From Parasporobacterium sp. (GTDB lineage: Bacteria > Bacillota > Clostridia > Lachnospirales > Lachnospiraceae): 64,000 nt of DNA. The notes beneath the pieces were generated by a model, which worked only from the letters and a program-made list of their open reading frames with translations, had not been told where the DNA came from and did no database searches. Both the position numbers and the translations under genes were made by a program. This document shows, piece after piece, positions 26,519 through 35,677 of this stretch. Position 1 is the first letter of the stretch. Every line of letters begins with the position of its first letter. Where the stretch lies: NCBI GenBank assembly GCA_017459985.1, contig JAFUBX010000035.1:1-64000 (forward strand). The letters run 5' to 3'.

Positions 26519-28672
26519 ATGAAAACAAGGAAAAACGTATTACGAATGACCGCAGGGATTCTGGCCATAGCGATGGTGATTACCATGGCAGGCTCGGTGT
26601 TCGCGGAGGAGGCAGAATTTATACTGACAGAGGAGATCATTTCTGACCAGGAAACCTATGATCTGTCTGAAGAATTCGTGGATGAGCCGATCATCGCTGA
26701 GGAAGAGGTGTTCGCACCGGCAGAGCCGGAGGTGGCCCCGGAGGATCCGGAAGCGGTTCCGGAAGTTGTGGACGTTCCGGAAAATCCGGAGGCTGAGATC
26801 CCGGAAGATCTGACCGCTCCTTCAGAACCCGCAGAGGAAGTTCTCACCGAGGCATTCACCGAAGACCCCGTTGAGATCTCCGAAGTAATCGCGGAGGACG
26901 AGACCCTTGCCGGCGAAGAAGGACAGAGCGACAACCCGGATATTCAGCTGGACAGGGATCTGTCCGTGGGCATGAGCGGAGATGATGTGTATGCCGTACA
27001 AAGTATTCTGGAGGGCCTTGGATTCATGTATTACGGCGCGGACGGATACTACGGCGAATATACGAAGATCGCCGTGCAGCTGTTCCAGGCGGAGAGCGGA
27101 TTCCCCACCCAGGACGGAGAGGTGGGATACTGGACAATGTACGCCCTGAGAGAAAACCCGTTTTATTTCTACAATCTGTCCTACGGCATGGACAATCCGG
27201 CGGTTGCCCTGATGCAGCAGTACCTGATCGAGCAGGGATATCTGGATTCTTATGCAGATGGATATTTCGGCGACTGGACCCTGGATGCGGTAAAACGGTT
27301 TCAGATGGCCAATGGCTTCGGCAATTCCGGTATCGCGGATATGCGGATGCTGACGGTTCTGATTGCCGGGATCGGCAGCACCTTCCGGGAACTGAAGAAG
27401 GGGGATGTGGGATCCGACGTGGCTTCCATTCAGAGCATTCTGACCTCTGCCGGGTTCCTGTACAGTATCATTGACGGAGATTTTGGCGCATATACAGAGC
27501 AGGCGGTCTGTCTGTTCCAGGCCTACAATGGAACCGCCGCTCCGAACGGACGGATCGATGCCGCTGCATATTATGCACTGATGAATGGCACCTATCAGCC
27601 TTTCTATGCGCTGAACCCCGGTGACAGCGGAAATGCGGTTTTCTCCATGCAGAGATGTCTGAAGGAGCTGGGCTTCTTATTGACAGAGCCAAATGGAGTC
27701 TTTGACGAAGCCACCGAAGAAGCGCTGATAGCCATGCAGACATTAAACAGTCTGTCTGCCACCGGTATTGCAGATTACAGCACCATGAACCTGCTGATCA
27801 GCATGAATGCCGTGGGAAAGGATTCTATCACCATATCTCTGCGCCTGGGCGACAGTAACGAAGATGTCCTTCGGATGCAGCAGAAGCTCTATGAGCTGGG
27901 CTATCTGGGCATTGAGCCGGACGGATATTTCGGAAACTGGACATACACCGCCGTCTGTGCATTTCAGGCGGCCCAGAACTGCTATTACCCGGATGGAGTC
28001 GTAACTCCCGGATTCTATACCATGATCATGCGCTGCAACACTCCCTTCGTTCCGGTCACCTACGGCTGCAGCAGCACAGAGATCTATCATCTGCAGCTGA
28101 AATTTGAGAGCTATGGGATGCTGGCAGGTGCGGACGGAGACTTCGGAAGTATGACAGAAACTGCAATACGGCAGATCCAGAAAATGTTCGGACTTCCCCA
28201 GACCGGTGCAGCGGATGCAGCCACCATCTTCTATATCTATAATTACAGCTCTTACCTGGATAATTATTATGATGTACAGAGCTATTACAGCAACACCGGC
28301 TGGCTGATCTTCATCAATACCACCACGAACCGGATGTATGTCTATAAAGGCAGTACCTGGAACTGGGAACTGGTTTATAACTGGCCTTGCTCCACAGGAG
28401 CCCCCGGGACGCCGACGGTGCTGGGACAGTATACCACCAGCTTCAGCGGATATTCCTTCGGTGACGGATATTCCTATACCTGCTATTATTTCACCAGTTT
28501 CTTCGGGCCGTATTATATGCATTCAACCCTGTATCAGGCATATTCCTGGAATGTCAACGATTCCCGCGTCGGAGTCAACCTCTCCCACGGATGTGTCAGA
28601 CTGGAAACCGAAAATGCAAAATGGGTCTATTACAATATTCCTTACGGCACGAAGGTCGTGACCGTACAGTAA
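26519..28672 (+). CDS. Secreted L,D-transpeptidase with six peptidoglycan-binding repeats
   Basis: 717 residues. A signal peptide (about 1-29, ending near VFAEE) is followed by an acidic E/P/V-rich stalk to about residue 140. Six PG_binding_1 units follow, each with a GD-x-V-x-x-hQ core and DG-[YD]FG (about 145-610). The C-terminal YkuD catalytic domain has H668, H690 and nucleophile C692 in SHGCVRL. The enzyme would make 3-3 cross-links or attach proteins to peptidoglycan outside the cell. It lies between two GT2 genes and an ABC polysaccharide exporter, so it may help anchor the polymer they make. The start is set by GGGGAC at about 26506-26511. Confidence 0.9.
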   Translation: MKTRKNVLRMTAGILAIAMVITMAGSVFAEEAEFILTEEIISDQETYDLSEEFVDEPIIAEEEVFAPAEPEVAPEDPEAVPEVVDVPENPEAEIPEDLTAPSEPAEEVLTEAFTEDPVEISEVIAEDETLAGEEGQSDNPDIQLDRDLSVGMSGDDVYAVQSILEGLGFMYYGADGYYGEYTKIAVQLFQAESGFPTQDGEVGYWTMYALRENPFYFYNLSYGMDNPAVALMQQYLIEQGYLDSYADGYFGDWTLDAVKRFQMANGFGNSGIADMRMLTVLIAGIGSTFRELKKGDVGSDVASIQSILTSAGFLYSIIDGDFGAYTEQAVCLFQAYNGTAAPNGRIDAAAYYALMNGTYQPFYALNPGDSGNAVFSMQRCLKELGFLLTEPNGVFDEATEEALIAMQTLNSLSATGIADYSTMNLLISMNAVGKDSITISLRLGDSNEDVLRMQQKLYELGYLGIEPDGYFGNWTYTAVCAFQAAQNCYYPDGVVTPGFYTMIMRCNTPFVPVTYGCSSTEIYHLQLKFESYGMLAGADGDFGSMTETAIRQIQKMFGLPQTGAADAATIFYIYNYSSYLDNYYDVQSYYSNTGWLIFINTTTNRMYVYKGSTWNWELVYNWPCSTGAPGTPTVLGQYTTSFSGYSFGDGYSYTCYYFTSFFGPYYMHSTLYQAYSWNVNDSRVGVNLSHGCVRLETENAKWVYYNIPYGTKVVTVQ

Positions 28673-28693
28673 ACGATATCACAGAGATTTCTG

Positions 28694-29470
28694 ATGCTGA
28701 GCAGATTATCAAAATATAAGAAATACCAGTTCATGTTCTCCGAACTGGTCAAGAGGGATTTCAAAACCAAATACAAGGGATCGGTGCTGGGGATTCTGTG
28801 GAGTATTATTTCTCCGCTGTTTACCCTGCTGGTTATGGATATCATTTTTTCCAATTTCTTCGGATCATCCATCGAGCATTATGTGATCTACCTGTTCTGC
28901 GGAAATATTATATTCAGCTATTTCAATGATGCGACGAACTACGGTATGACCGCCCTGTTGTGGAATGCGGATATCTTCACCAAGATCAATGTCCCCAAAT
29001 ATCTGTTTCTGCTGGCCAAGAATGTGCAGGCCCTGATCAATTTCGGGCTGACCCTGGTCGTGTTTTTCATCTTCTGTATTGCTGACGGGGTACCCTTTAC
29101 CTGGCGGTTCTTCATGCTGATCTATCCGATCCTCTGCATTCTGCTGGTGAATATCGGGGTGGGACTGATCCTGTCGGCCCTTCATATTTTCTTCCGGGAT
29201 GTGGCGCATCTTTGGCCTATTTTCACCATGCTTCTGATGTATGCGTCCGCCATTTTCTATGATGTGAGGACCTTCCCGGAATCCATCCAGAAGCTCCTGT
29301 ATGTCAATCCGGTTTACCAGAACATTGTGTATTTCCGGGATATTGTGCTGAATGGATTTATTCCCAGCTTCGGGTATCACATGCTGATGCTGGGGACGGC
29401 GCTGTTATTAATCGCGATCGGCCTGTTAATTTATCACAAATTCAACTGGCGGTTCCTGTATTACGTATAA
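28694..29470 (+). CDS. ABC-2 polysaccharide/teichoic acid exporter, permease (TagG/Wzm type)
   Basis: 258 residues with six transmembrane helices. The N-terminal LVKRDFKTKYKGSVLGILWS segment and the FTMLLMYASAIFYD region are characteristic of TagG/Wzm permeases. With the next gene it forms an exporter for a lipid-linked glycan made in the cytoplasm, distinct from the Wzx/Wzy route upstream. It precedes the ATPase gene by 12 bases. The cargo is unknown, but the neighbours include four GT2 genes and UDP-galactopyranose mutase further downstream. Confidence 0.9.
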   Translation: MLSRLSKYKKYQFMFSELVKRDFKTKYKGSVLGILWSIISPLFTLLVMDIIFSNFFGSSIEHYVIYLFCGNIIFSYFNDATNYGMTALLWNADIFTKINVPKYLFLLAKNVQALINFGLTLVVFFIFCIADGVPFTWRFFMLIYPILCILLVNIGVGLILSALHIFFRDVAHLWPIFTMLLMYASAIFYDVRTFPESIQKLLYVNPVYQNIVYFRDIVLNGFIPSFGYHMLMLGTALLLIAIGLLIYHKFNWRFLYYV

Positions 29471-29482
29471 CCGGAGGTGTCT

Positions 29483-30259
29483 ATGAGCGTACTGGATGTC
29501 AGAGATGTCTCCATTATTTACAGAGTCGGAGATTTCAAGGATATCGGCCTGAAGGACTGGGTCGTCAAGAAGCTGAAGAAACAATACGTGGCGGAAAGCT
29601 TCTATGCGGATAAACATATTACGTTTTCCCTGGAGCGGGGAGATATGCTGGGGATCATTGGCTCTAATGGTGCCGGCAAATCCACGCTGCTGAAGGCCAT
29701 CTCCGGGATCATGCGTCCCTCGGAAGGGGAGGTTATCTGCAACAGCAATGTGGTGGCCCTCCTGGAGCTGGGCAGCGGATTCGACGGAGAACTCACCGTG
29801 AAGGAAAATACCTTCCTTCGAGGAGCCCTGCTTGGTTACACCCGGAAATTCATGCTGGATAAATATCAGGAGATCATTGAATTCGCGGAACTGCAGGAAT
29901 TCGAGGATCGTCCCTTCAAACATCTGTCCTCCGGAATGAAGAGCCGTCTGGCCTTTTCCATCGCCAGCTTTGTGCAGCCGGAGATTCTGATTCTGGATGA
30001 GGTCATGGCCGTGGGCGACGGCGGATTCCGGCGGAAGAGTGAAGAGAAGACCCGGGAGATCATCGCCGGGGGAGCCACCACGATCCTGGTGTCCCATGAT
30101 CTGGAGCAGATCCGCAGCATGTGCAGCAAGATCCTGTGGATCCACAAAGGGGAGCAGATCACCTTCGGAGATCAGACCCAGGAAATCTGCGATGACTATC
30201 AGGCCTTCCTGGACGGGGTGCTGAGCCTGGAAGCCGTAAAAGAAAAATACAGCAGGTAA
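29483..30259 (+). CDS. ABC polysaccharide/teichoic acid exporter, ATPase (TagH/Wzt type)
   Basis: About 258 residues: Walker A IGSNGAGKSTLLK, signature LSSGMKSRLAF (a TagH/Wzt form of LSGGQ), and Walker B ILILDEVMAVGD. There is no long C-terminal carbohydrate-binding domain, so it resembles short TagH-type ATPases. The ATG at 29483 has GGAGG at 29473-29477; GTG 29477 would overlap that site. It partners the permease just upstream. Confidence 0.9.
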   Translation: MSVLDVRDVSIIYRVGDFKDIGLKDWVVKKLKKQYVAESFYADKHITFSLERGDMLGIIGSNGAGKSTLLKAISGIMRPSEGEVICNSNVVALLELGSGFDGELTVKENTFLRGALLGYTRKFMLDKYQEIIEFAELQEFEDRPFKHLSSGMKSRLAFSIASFVQPEILILDEVMAVGDGGFRRKSEEKTREIIAGGATTILVSHDLEQIRSMCSKILWIHKGEQITFGDQTQEICDDYQAFLDGVLSLEAVKEKYSR

Positions 30260-30264
30260 ATGAA

Positions 30265-31416
30265 ATGACGACACCAAAAGTATCCATTATCATGCCTTCT
30301 CTGAATGTGGGCCCCTATATCGAGGAATGTATGGACAGCGTCATACGTCAGACGCTGACTGATATCGAAGTGATCTGTGTGGATGCCGGGTCCACGGACG
30401 GGACTGTAGAGATCCTGAACCGGTATGCTGAACAGGACCCCCGGGTGCGGGTCGTCCATTCCGACCGGAAAAGCTACGGCTATCAGGTGAATCTGGGATT
30501 TTCCATGGCGCAGGGCGAGTATCTGGGTATCGTGGAAACCGATGATTTTGCAGAGCCTTCCATGTTTGAGAAACTGTATGCCGCGGCAAAGGCAGACGAC
30601 CTGGATGTCTGCAAGGCCGGGTTTTATTTTTACTGGTCCAAACCGGAGGTGAAGGACGAACCTTCCCCCATTGCATCGGAAATTACGGCCTCCCGGGTAT
30701 TCTGCCCGCTGACGGATTTCCAGGTACCGCTGGAGCAGGTGGACTTCTTTAATATCAAGCCCTCCATCTGGTCCGCTATTTACAGAAGATCCTTTATCGA
30801 AGAGCATCAGATTCGTCTGAATGAGACTCCCGGCGCATCCTTCCAGGATACGGCTTTTAATTTCAAGGTCTGGGCTTTGGCCCAGAGGGTCCGGCTTCTT
30901 ACCGACTGCGTCTTACATTACCGTCAGGACAATGAACAGTCCTCCGTCAACAACCCGGGTAAGATGTATTGCCTGTGTGACGAATACGAAGAGATCGACC
31001 GCTTCCTGGATGCCAATCCGGTGCTGAAGGGCAGACTGGAGGGGGTGAAGGTCCGTCTGAAATACGATGCCTACATCTGGAACTGCAACCGGCTGGAGGA
31101 ATCCCTGCGGCTGGATTTCCTGAAACGGGCGTCGGAGGAATTCCGGCGGGAGCTGGATAAGGGCTATGCAGACCGGAATTATTTTATCACCTATAAATGG
31201 AAATGCTTCCTGCTGATCATCCAGGATCCGGAAAAATTCAAAGAAAAAGGGCTGGACGGCATCTGGGCCGTGGATATTGATTTTGATGAGGATACCGGCT
31301 TTATCCGGCTGTGGAAGAAGATCAACGGAGGCATCTACTGCATCCGGGATCATGGATTTTCCTACACCGTGAAGCTGGGACTGGATAAATTAAAGGAAAA
31401 GAGAAACCGGGAATAG
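30265..31416 (+). CDS. GT2 glycosyltransferase
   Basis: 383 residues, GT-A family 2: VSIIMPSLNVGPYIEECMDS, EVICVDAGSTDGT (DAGS rather than the usual DDGS), and VETDDFAEPSMFEKL for metal binding. The C-terminal region is long and helical, with several aromatic residues. It starts five bases after the ABC ATPase stop and is followed after three bases by another GT2, so it is part of the exporter operon. Its substrate is unknown. Confidence 0.9.
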   Translation: MTTPKVSIIMPSLNVGPYIEECMDSVIRQTLTDIEVICVDAGSTDGTVEILNRYAEQDPRVRVVHSDRKSYGYQVNLGFSMAQGEYLGIVETDDFAEPSMFEKLYAAAKADDLDVCKAGFYFYWSKPEVKDEPSPIASEITASRVFCPLTDFQVPLEQVDFFNIKPSIWSAIYRRSFIEEHQIRLNETPGASFQDTAFNFKVWALAQRVRLLTDCVLHYRQDNEQSSVNNPGKMYCLCDEYEEIDRFLDANPVLKGRLEGVKVRLKYDAYIWNCNRLEESLRLDFLKRASEEFRRELDKGYADRNYFITYKWKCFLLIIQDPEKFKEKGLDGIWAVDIDFDEDTGFIRLWKKINGGIYCIRDHGFSYTVKLGLDKLKEKRNRE

Positions 31417-31419
31417 TCT

Positions 31420-32388
31420 ATGAAGAGTCTTTGTCTGCCTCCCAAAATTTCGATCATTATTCCTGTTTATAATGTAGAAAATTATATTGCGAAATGTCTG
31501 GACACCTGCATTGCACAGACGCTGTATGACATCGAGATCGTCTGCGTTGACGACGGCTCCACCGACGGATCCGGGAGGATCCTGGATCATTATGCCGCGC
31601 TGGACAACCGGGTGAAGGTGATCCATAAGCAAAATGCCGGAGTGTCTGCCGCCCGCAACGACGGGATCCGTGCGTCCTCCGGAACCTGGCTGATGTTTGT
31701 GGATTCGGACGACTATCTGGCGCTGAATGCCTGCGAGGTGGTGTGGAAGGAGTCCCTGTCCAATTCCTCGGAGCTGATCGTGCACGGCGGCTATCTGGTG
31801 CCGGACTACCCCAAGCCGGAGTCCTGGAAATACTGGGGCGTCATCACGGATAAGAAGTATTACCGGGAGTTTGAATTCCGGGTGCTGGAGGAGCGGGGGT
31901 CCAACCCCTTCCTGTGGCTGCAGGCGTTCAGAAGGGATCTGCTGGAGCGGACCGGCGTGTGGTTCCGGGAGGATATCTCCTTCGGGGAGGATATCATTTT
32001 CCAGTTCGAGAACCTGCCCTTCGCAAAGGGAATCTCCTTTATCAAGGACCGGCTGTATTACTACCGTTGGTACCGGGACGGATCGCTGATGAAGGAAGCA
32101 ACGGCGGATCTGGACGCCCGGACAATGCGTCATATTCTGAATATCGGAATACTGGCGGATTACTGGCTGGAACACGGGCTGATGGAGAAGTATGGGGACC
32201 GGTTCCTCGGCTGGGCCGTGGGGTTCGTGGTCCCGGATCTGGAACAGCTGGAGCTGAAGGATCCCAAAGCATTGGCCAGCGCCTTGAAAGAGACCCTGGA
32301 AAGCAGAGGCCTGGATAAGTTCCGGGCAAAGCTCCCCCGCATTCCTTCCCGGCAGTACCGGAAGATGGTGAGTCTGGCGAAGGGCTGA
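31420..32388 (+). CDS. GT2 glycosyltransferase
   Basis: 322 residues, GT-A family 2: ISIIIPVYNVENYIAKCLDT, EIVCVDDGSTDGSG, GVSAARNDGI, and FVDSDDYLALNACE with the DxD motif. It forms a tandem with the preceding GT2 and is the last glycosyltransferase before the acyltransferase. It is clearly GC-rich compared with the first 10 kb of the window. Substrate unknown. Confidence 0.9.
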   Translation: MKSLCLPPKISIIIPVYNVENYIAKCLDTCIAQTLYDIEIVCVDDGSTDGSGRILDHYAALDNRVKVIHKQNAGVSAARNDGIRASSGTWLMFVDSDDYLALNACEVVWKESLSNSSELIVHGGYLVPDYPKPESWKYWGVITDKKYYREFEFRVLEERGSNPFLWLQAFRRDLLERTGVWFREDISFGEDIIFQFENLPFAKGISFIKDRLYYYRWYRDGSLMKEATADLDARTMRHILNIGILADYWLEHGLMEKYGDRFLGWAVGFVVPDLEQLELKDPKALASALKETLESRGLDKFRAKLPRIPSRQYRKMVSLAKG

Positions 32389-32469
32389 CAGAAGCCGCAT
32401 TTACCGCGGCAACACATTTGTGATCATACATTTCCTGCTGTCATACGAATTACAGCATATACATATCGA

Positions 32470-33594
32470 ATGAATCCGACTCCGAGTAAACGAGTTGCAT
32501 ATCTGGATATCGCAAAAGGCATAGGGATCCTCCTGGTCATACTGGGGCATTGCACCGCGATCCCGGCGTGGCTGAATCATCTGATTTTTTCAGTCCATAT
32601 GCCTTTGTTTTTTATTCTCTCGGGATATACCTTCCGGGGTGTGTCCCCCCGGGCAGCTGCATTATCGCGGGATTCATTCCTGCGGGAGTCAGTTCCCGCC
32701 CCGGCGCCGTCTTCGTCCCGGCGGGCATTCATCCGGAAGAATGCCAAAGCGCTGCTGGTTCCCTATGCCATTACCTGCCTGATCATCATTATCCTGCAGT
32801 TAATCGATGCATTCCGCTGGCACCAGGATCCCTGGAATGCTCTTGTAAAATGGGTGATGAGCGGGCTGTACGGCAGCGGCACCCGGATCCCGGAATTCTT
32901 AGGAACCGCCGGGATACCGATCACCTTTATCGGCGCCATCTGGTTTCTTCCTGCACTGTTCTTCGGGAAGGTGATCCTGTCTTACTGTCTGAACAGCCGC
33001 ACCCCGTTGTTGTGGGTTCTGGTCAGCTTCTTTGCGGGACAGATAACGTCTGAACGGATCGGATGGTTTCCTTTCAGCATCCAGGCCGGCATGTGCGCGG
33101 TGTTGTTTCTTTATATCGGATACCGGATCCGGCAGAGGGATTTGTTCCGGTGGAATGCGGTGCACGGAATCCTGAAAATCCTGATGCTGGGCATTTGGAT
33201 CTGCTGTATTTTGTATTGCGGAAGACTTTACATGGTCAGCAATACCTATACCGACGGGCTGCTGGATGTGATCGGAAGTGTCTGCGGAACCTTTGTGATC
33301 GTCTATATTTCCCAGGGCATAGAAAAAGCCGCGGCCAGATGGCCACGACTGCTTCATGCGTGCTGCGGACTGGGGCGGATTTCCCTGGGCATGATGTGCG
33401 CCCATCTGATCGTTCTTGATTGCCTGCAGATCTCCGCCTGGGCAGACCAGGTTTCCTGGGTATTTCATACGACATATGTCGTCGGGGAAGTTCTGGTGGT
33501 ATTCCTGGCTTCCTTCCTTGTGACAGCCATTTTATATGTGATCCCCTGGATCAACCGATGGTTCTTCCCCTCCTCCGTGAAAAAGAGAAGATAG
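32470..33594 (+). CDS. Acyltransferase family 3 membrane protein
   Basis: 374 residues with about ten transmembrane helices and the Acyl_transf_3 start AYLDIAKGIGILLVILGHC, plus FSVHMPLFFILSGYTF. Proteins of this family O-acetylate or otherwise acylate surface glycans and peptidoglycan. A Ser/Pro/Arg-rich insert at about residues 55-90 is unusual. No clear ribosome binding site precedes the ATG. It faces the DltC-like gene convergently with a single base between the two stops. Confidence 0.85.
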   Translation: MNPTPSKRVAYLDIAKGIGILLVILGHCTAIPAWLNHLIFSVHMPLFFILSGYTFRGVSPRAAALSRDSFLRESVPAPAPSSSRRAFIRKNAKALLVPYAITCLIIIILQLIDAFRWHQDPWNALVKWVMSGLYGSGTRIPEFLGTAGIPITFIGAIWFLPALFFGKVILSYCLNSRTPLLWVLVSFFAGQITSERIGWFPFSIQAGMCAVLFLYIGYRIRQRDLFRWNAVHGILKILMLGIWICCILYCGRLYMVSNTYTDGLLDVIGSVCGTFVIVYISQGIEKAAARWPRLLHACCGLGRISLGMMCAHLIVLDCLQISAWADQVSWVFHTTYVVGEVLVVFLASFLVTAILYVIPWINRWFFPSSVKKRR

Positions 33595-33595
33595 A

Positions 33596-33826
33596 TTACA
33601 GCTCGTCCTGGATATCCTGCACCATTTCCCAGATTGCGTCCACACTGTTGAAGTATTTCGGCTCCAGGTATTTCGGAGAGATCGTGATATCAAACTTGTT
33701 GGAGATCTCGGTAACCAGGGTGACGATCTGGAGGGAATCCAGCACTTTTCCGTCGATCAGATTATCGATGTTTTCATAATCGATGGTGGGGTCGATTGCT
33801 TTTAAGATTTCTAATATTTTTTCCAT
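33596..33826 (-). CDS. Acyl/aminoacyl carrier protein, DltC-like
   Basis: 76-residue acidic carrier protein with the phosphopantetheine attachment serine S31 in KVLDSLQIVTLV. In D-alanylation DltC carries D-alanine from DltA to the membrane acyl transfer machinery. An AAGGA ribosome binding site precedes the start on the - strand. It follows the adenylation gene by 24 bases, so the two form an operon. No dltB or dltD is seen nearby. Confidence 0.85.
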   Translation of the reverse strand: MEKILEILKAIDPTIDYENIDNLIDGKVLDSLQIVTLVTEISNKFDITISPKYLEPKYFNSVDAIWEMVQDIQDEL

Positions 33827-33850
33827 GACTGTCCTTTCGTGTATTACGGT

Positions 33851-35368
33851 TTATAAGCTTTTTTCATAGATGGCAAACAGAGCTTTGCGGTCAATTTTGC
33901 CATTTTTGTTCCGCGGAAGTGTATCCTGCTGGAATACAATGTTCGGGATCATATATTTCGGAACAAGCTTTTTGAGCTGATTGAGAACCGAAATGTAATC
34001 CTCCGTCCCGATGTAAAACGTAATCAGTTTCTTCCGCGGCTCATCATACAGACAGACCGCCCGGGTGACGCTGGGAAGAGAATTCAGATGCATTTCGATA
34101 TCTTCCAGCTCGATCCGGTGTCCCATATGTTTGATCTGGAAATCCCTCCGGGCGCTGAAATAATAATTCCCGTCTTCTCCCAGTTCCGCCATGTCGCCCG
34201 ATTTGTAGGCCAGCTCCGGAAAATCCGGATTGAGTGGATTCTGAATGAAGACTTCCTTTGTCTTCTCCGGATCCTTGTAATACCCGAGGGATAAACAGGT
34301 TCCGGTAACATAGATCTCGCCGGTCTCACCGGGTTTGATGGGCTGGCCATTGTCATTCAGGAAAAAGACGCCTTCGTTTTTGAATGGTTTGCCCAGGGGG
34401 AGCCGTTCGTCGGGATCAAAACTCCTGTCGATAATGTAATACAGGCAGTTGCAGGTGATCTCGGTGGGGCCGTATAAATTGACGTACATTGCATCCGGAA
34501 GATATTTGATCCAGACGTTCAGCATACTTACCGGCATAACTTCTCCGGAGAAAAAGACCTTTTTCAGGGTGGTCGGGGTGATCAGCTCAAAAATATTAAG
34601 CTCGGAGACAATGCACATGGCGGACACAGCCCAGATAATTGTGCTGATTCGTTTGTCATTCATCGTCTGAATGAGCAGCTTTGGCATGATAAAGCAGACC
34701 GCCGGAATGATATACACCGTCGCTCCGAGATACAGGGCGGAATAGATGTCCTTCACCGAGACATCGAAATCAAAGGGTGCCTGATTGCCGAAGATCTCAT
34801 TGGAATCAAAGTGAAACGTACCACAGAATACCGGAATAAAATCCAGAACCGAACGATGGGAGATCAGCACGGTTTTGGGAATTCCGGTGGAGCCTGAGGT
34901 GGAGAGGGCATATAACGGATCCGTGTCCAGCGCCTCCTCCTGCAGCTGCCTGACCAGGCCCGGGTCCTTCTCCCCCTTCAGCAGTTCGGAATACTCCAGC
35001 AGCGGCGCTTTGATTTCCTCTATATAAGGAAGAAACGATTCTTTGCAATTACCCAGCGAAATCACTGCCGCCGGCGATACCTTTCTGAGGATGGTGCCGA
35101 TCCGTTCCTCCGGCTGCGTGATATCGATCGGAACATAGAAATTTCGTCCCATGGCGATACCCAGGAAGCAGCAGATGCTCTCCACATTTCGATCAATCAA
35201 AACAGCGATCGGTGATTTCACGACAGGAGCGACCTGGCGCAGCTGCGTGCAGATCGTCTCAGCGTTCGAAAGAAGCTCCCGGTACGTGACCGATTTCTGA
35301 CTGTCCTCAAATGCAGTTTTCTCAGGAAATAATTCTGCGGAATGATATAAATAATCTATAACTGTCAT
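33851..35368 (-). CDS. AMP-forming adenylation enzyme, DltA/NRPS A-domain-like
   Basis: 505 residues. Core motifs are ALSTSGSTGIPKTVLISH (A3), NLYGPTEITCN (A5), YKSGDMAELGEDGNYYFSAR (A7), the DFQIKHMGHRIELEDIE hinge (A8), and NKNGKIDRKAL with the catalytic lysine (A10). It would activate an amino or small acid and load it on the adjacent carrier protein. Length and stand-alone form match DltA, but the partner genes are incomplete, so the substrate might not be D-alanine. Confidence 0.85.
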   Translation of the reverse strand: MTVIDYLYHSAELFPEKTAFEDSQKSVTYRELLSNAETICTQLRQVAPVVKSPIAVLIDRNVESICCFLGIAMGRNFYVPIDITQPEERIGTILRKVSPAAVISLGNCKESFLPYIEEIKAPLLEYSELLKGEKDPGLVRQLQEEALDTDPLYALSTSGSTGIPKTVLISHRSVLDFIPVFCGTFHFDSNEIFGNQAPFDFDVSVKDIYSALYLGATVYIIPAVCFIMPKLLIQTMNDKRISTIIWAVSAMCIVSELNIFELITPTTLKKVFFSGEVMPVSMLNVWIKYLPDAMYVNLYGPTEITCNCLYYIIDRSFDPDERLPLGKPFKNEGVFFLNDNGQPIKPGETGEIYVTGTCLSLGYYKDPEKTKEVFIQNPLNPDFPELAYKSGDMAELGEDGNYYFSARRDFQIKHMGHRIELEDIEMHLNSLPSVTRAVCLYDEPRKKLITFYIGTEDYISVLNQLKKLVPKYMIPNIVFQQDTLPRNKNGKIDRKALFAIYEKSL

Positions 35369-35412
35369 ATGAATTATAATTACCTTATTTTATGGGTTTT
35401 CAGACAAGCCTG

Positions 35413-35440
35413 ATTTTATCATATTTCAGAATATTTGCAA
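35413..35440 (-). promoter_or_regulatory. Promoter for the adenylation/carrier protein operon
   Basis: On the - strand, TTGCAA (35435-35440) is followed after 16 bases by TAAAAT (35413-35418). The spacer contains the near-palindrome ATATTCTGAAATAT. Transcription would begin about 40 bases upstream of the adenylation gene. Confidence 0.5.
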
Positions 35441-35456
35441 TAAGAAGCACTCCGGC

Positions 35457-35576
35457 GGAAGGTTCCCGGTGAAGAATCCATTATTTCCGGGGTACGACCT
35501 TCCATTTTTTGGAATTTCCATGGAAAAACGGAAGGTACTCTATGGAAAATAAAGCATTTTTACCGGCTGACCTTCC
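35457..35576. repeat. Nested inverted repeats of GGAAGGT
   Basis: GGAAGGT occurs at 35457-35463 and 35530-35536 and its complement ACCTTCC at 35497-35503 and 35570-35576. This gives an inner hairpin (35497-35536, strengthened by TTTTT and AAAAA runs) inside an outer pair. The stretch carries no convincing reading frame and lies in the 750-base gap before the transglutaminase-like gene. Confidence 0.55.
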
Positions 35577-35677
35577 ACCCCGGGCAATCACAGTCATGCG
35601 GAAAACGAAAACCTATGATTCCGCATGACATTTTCATCTCCGAAGCAGGGCGGAATAAGAAGCTCGCCAGCGGTTTT

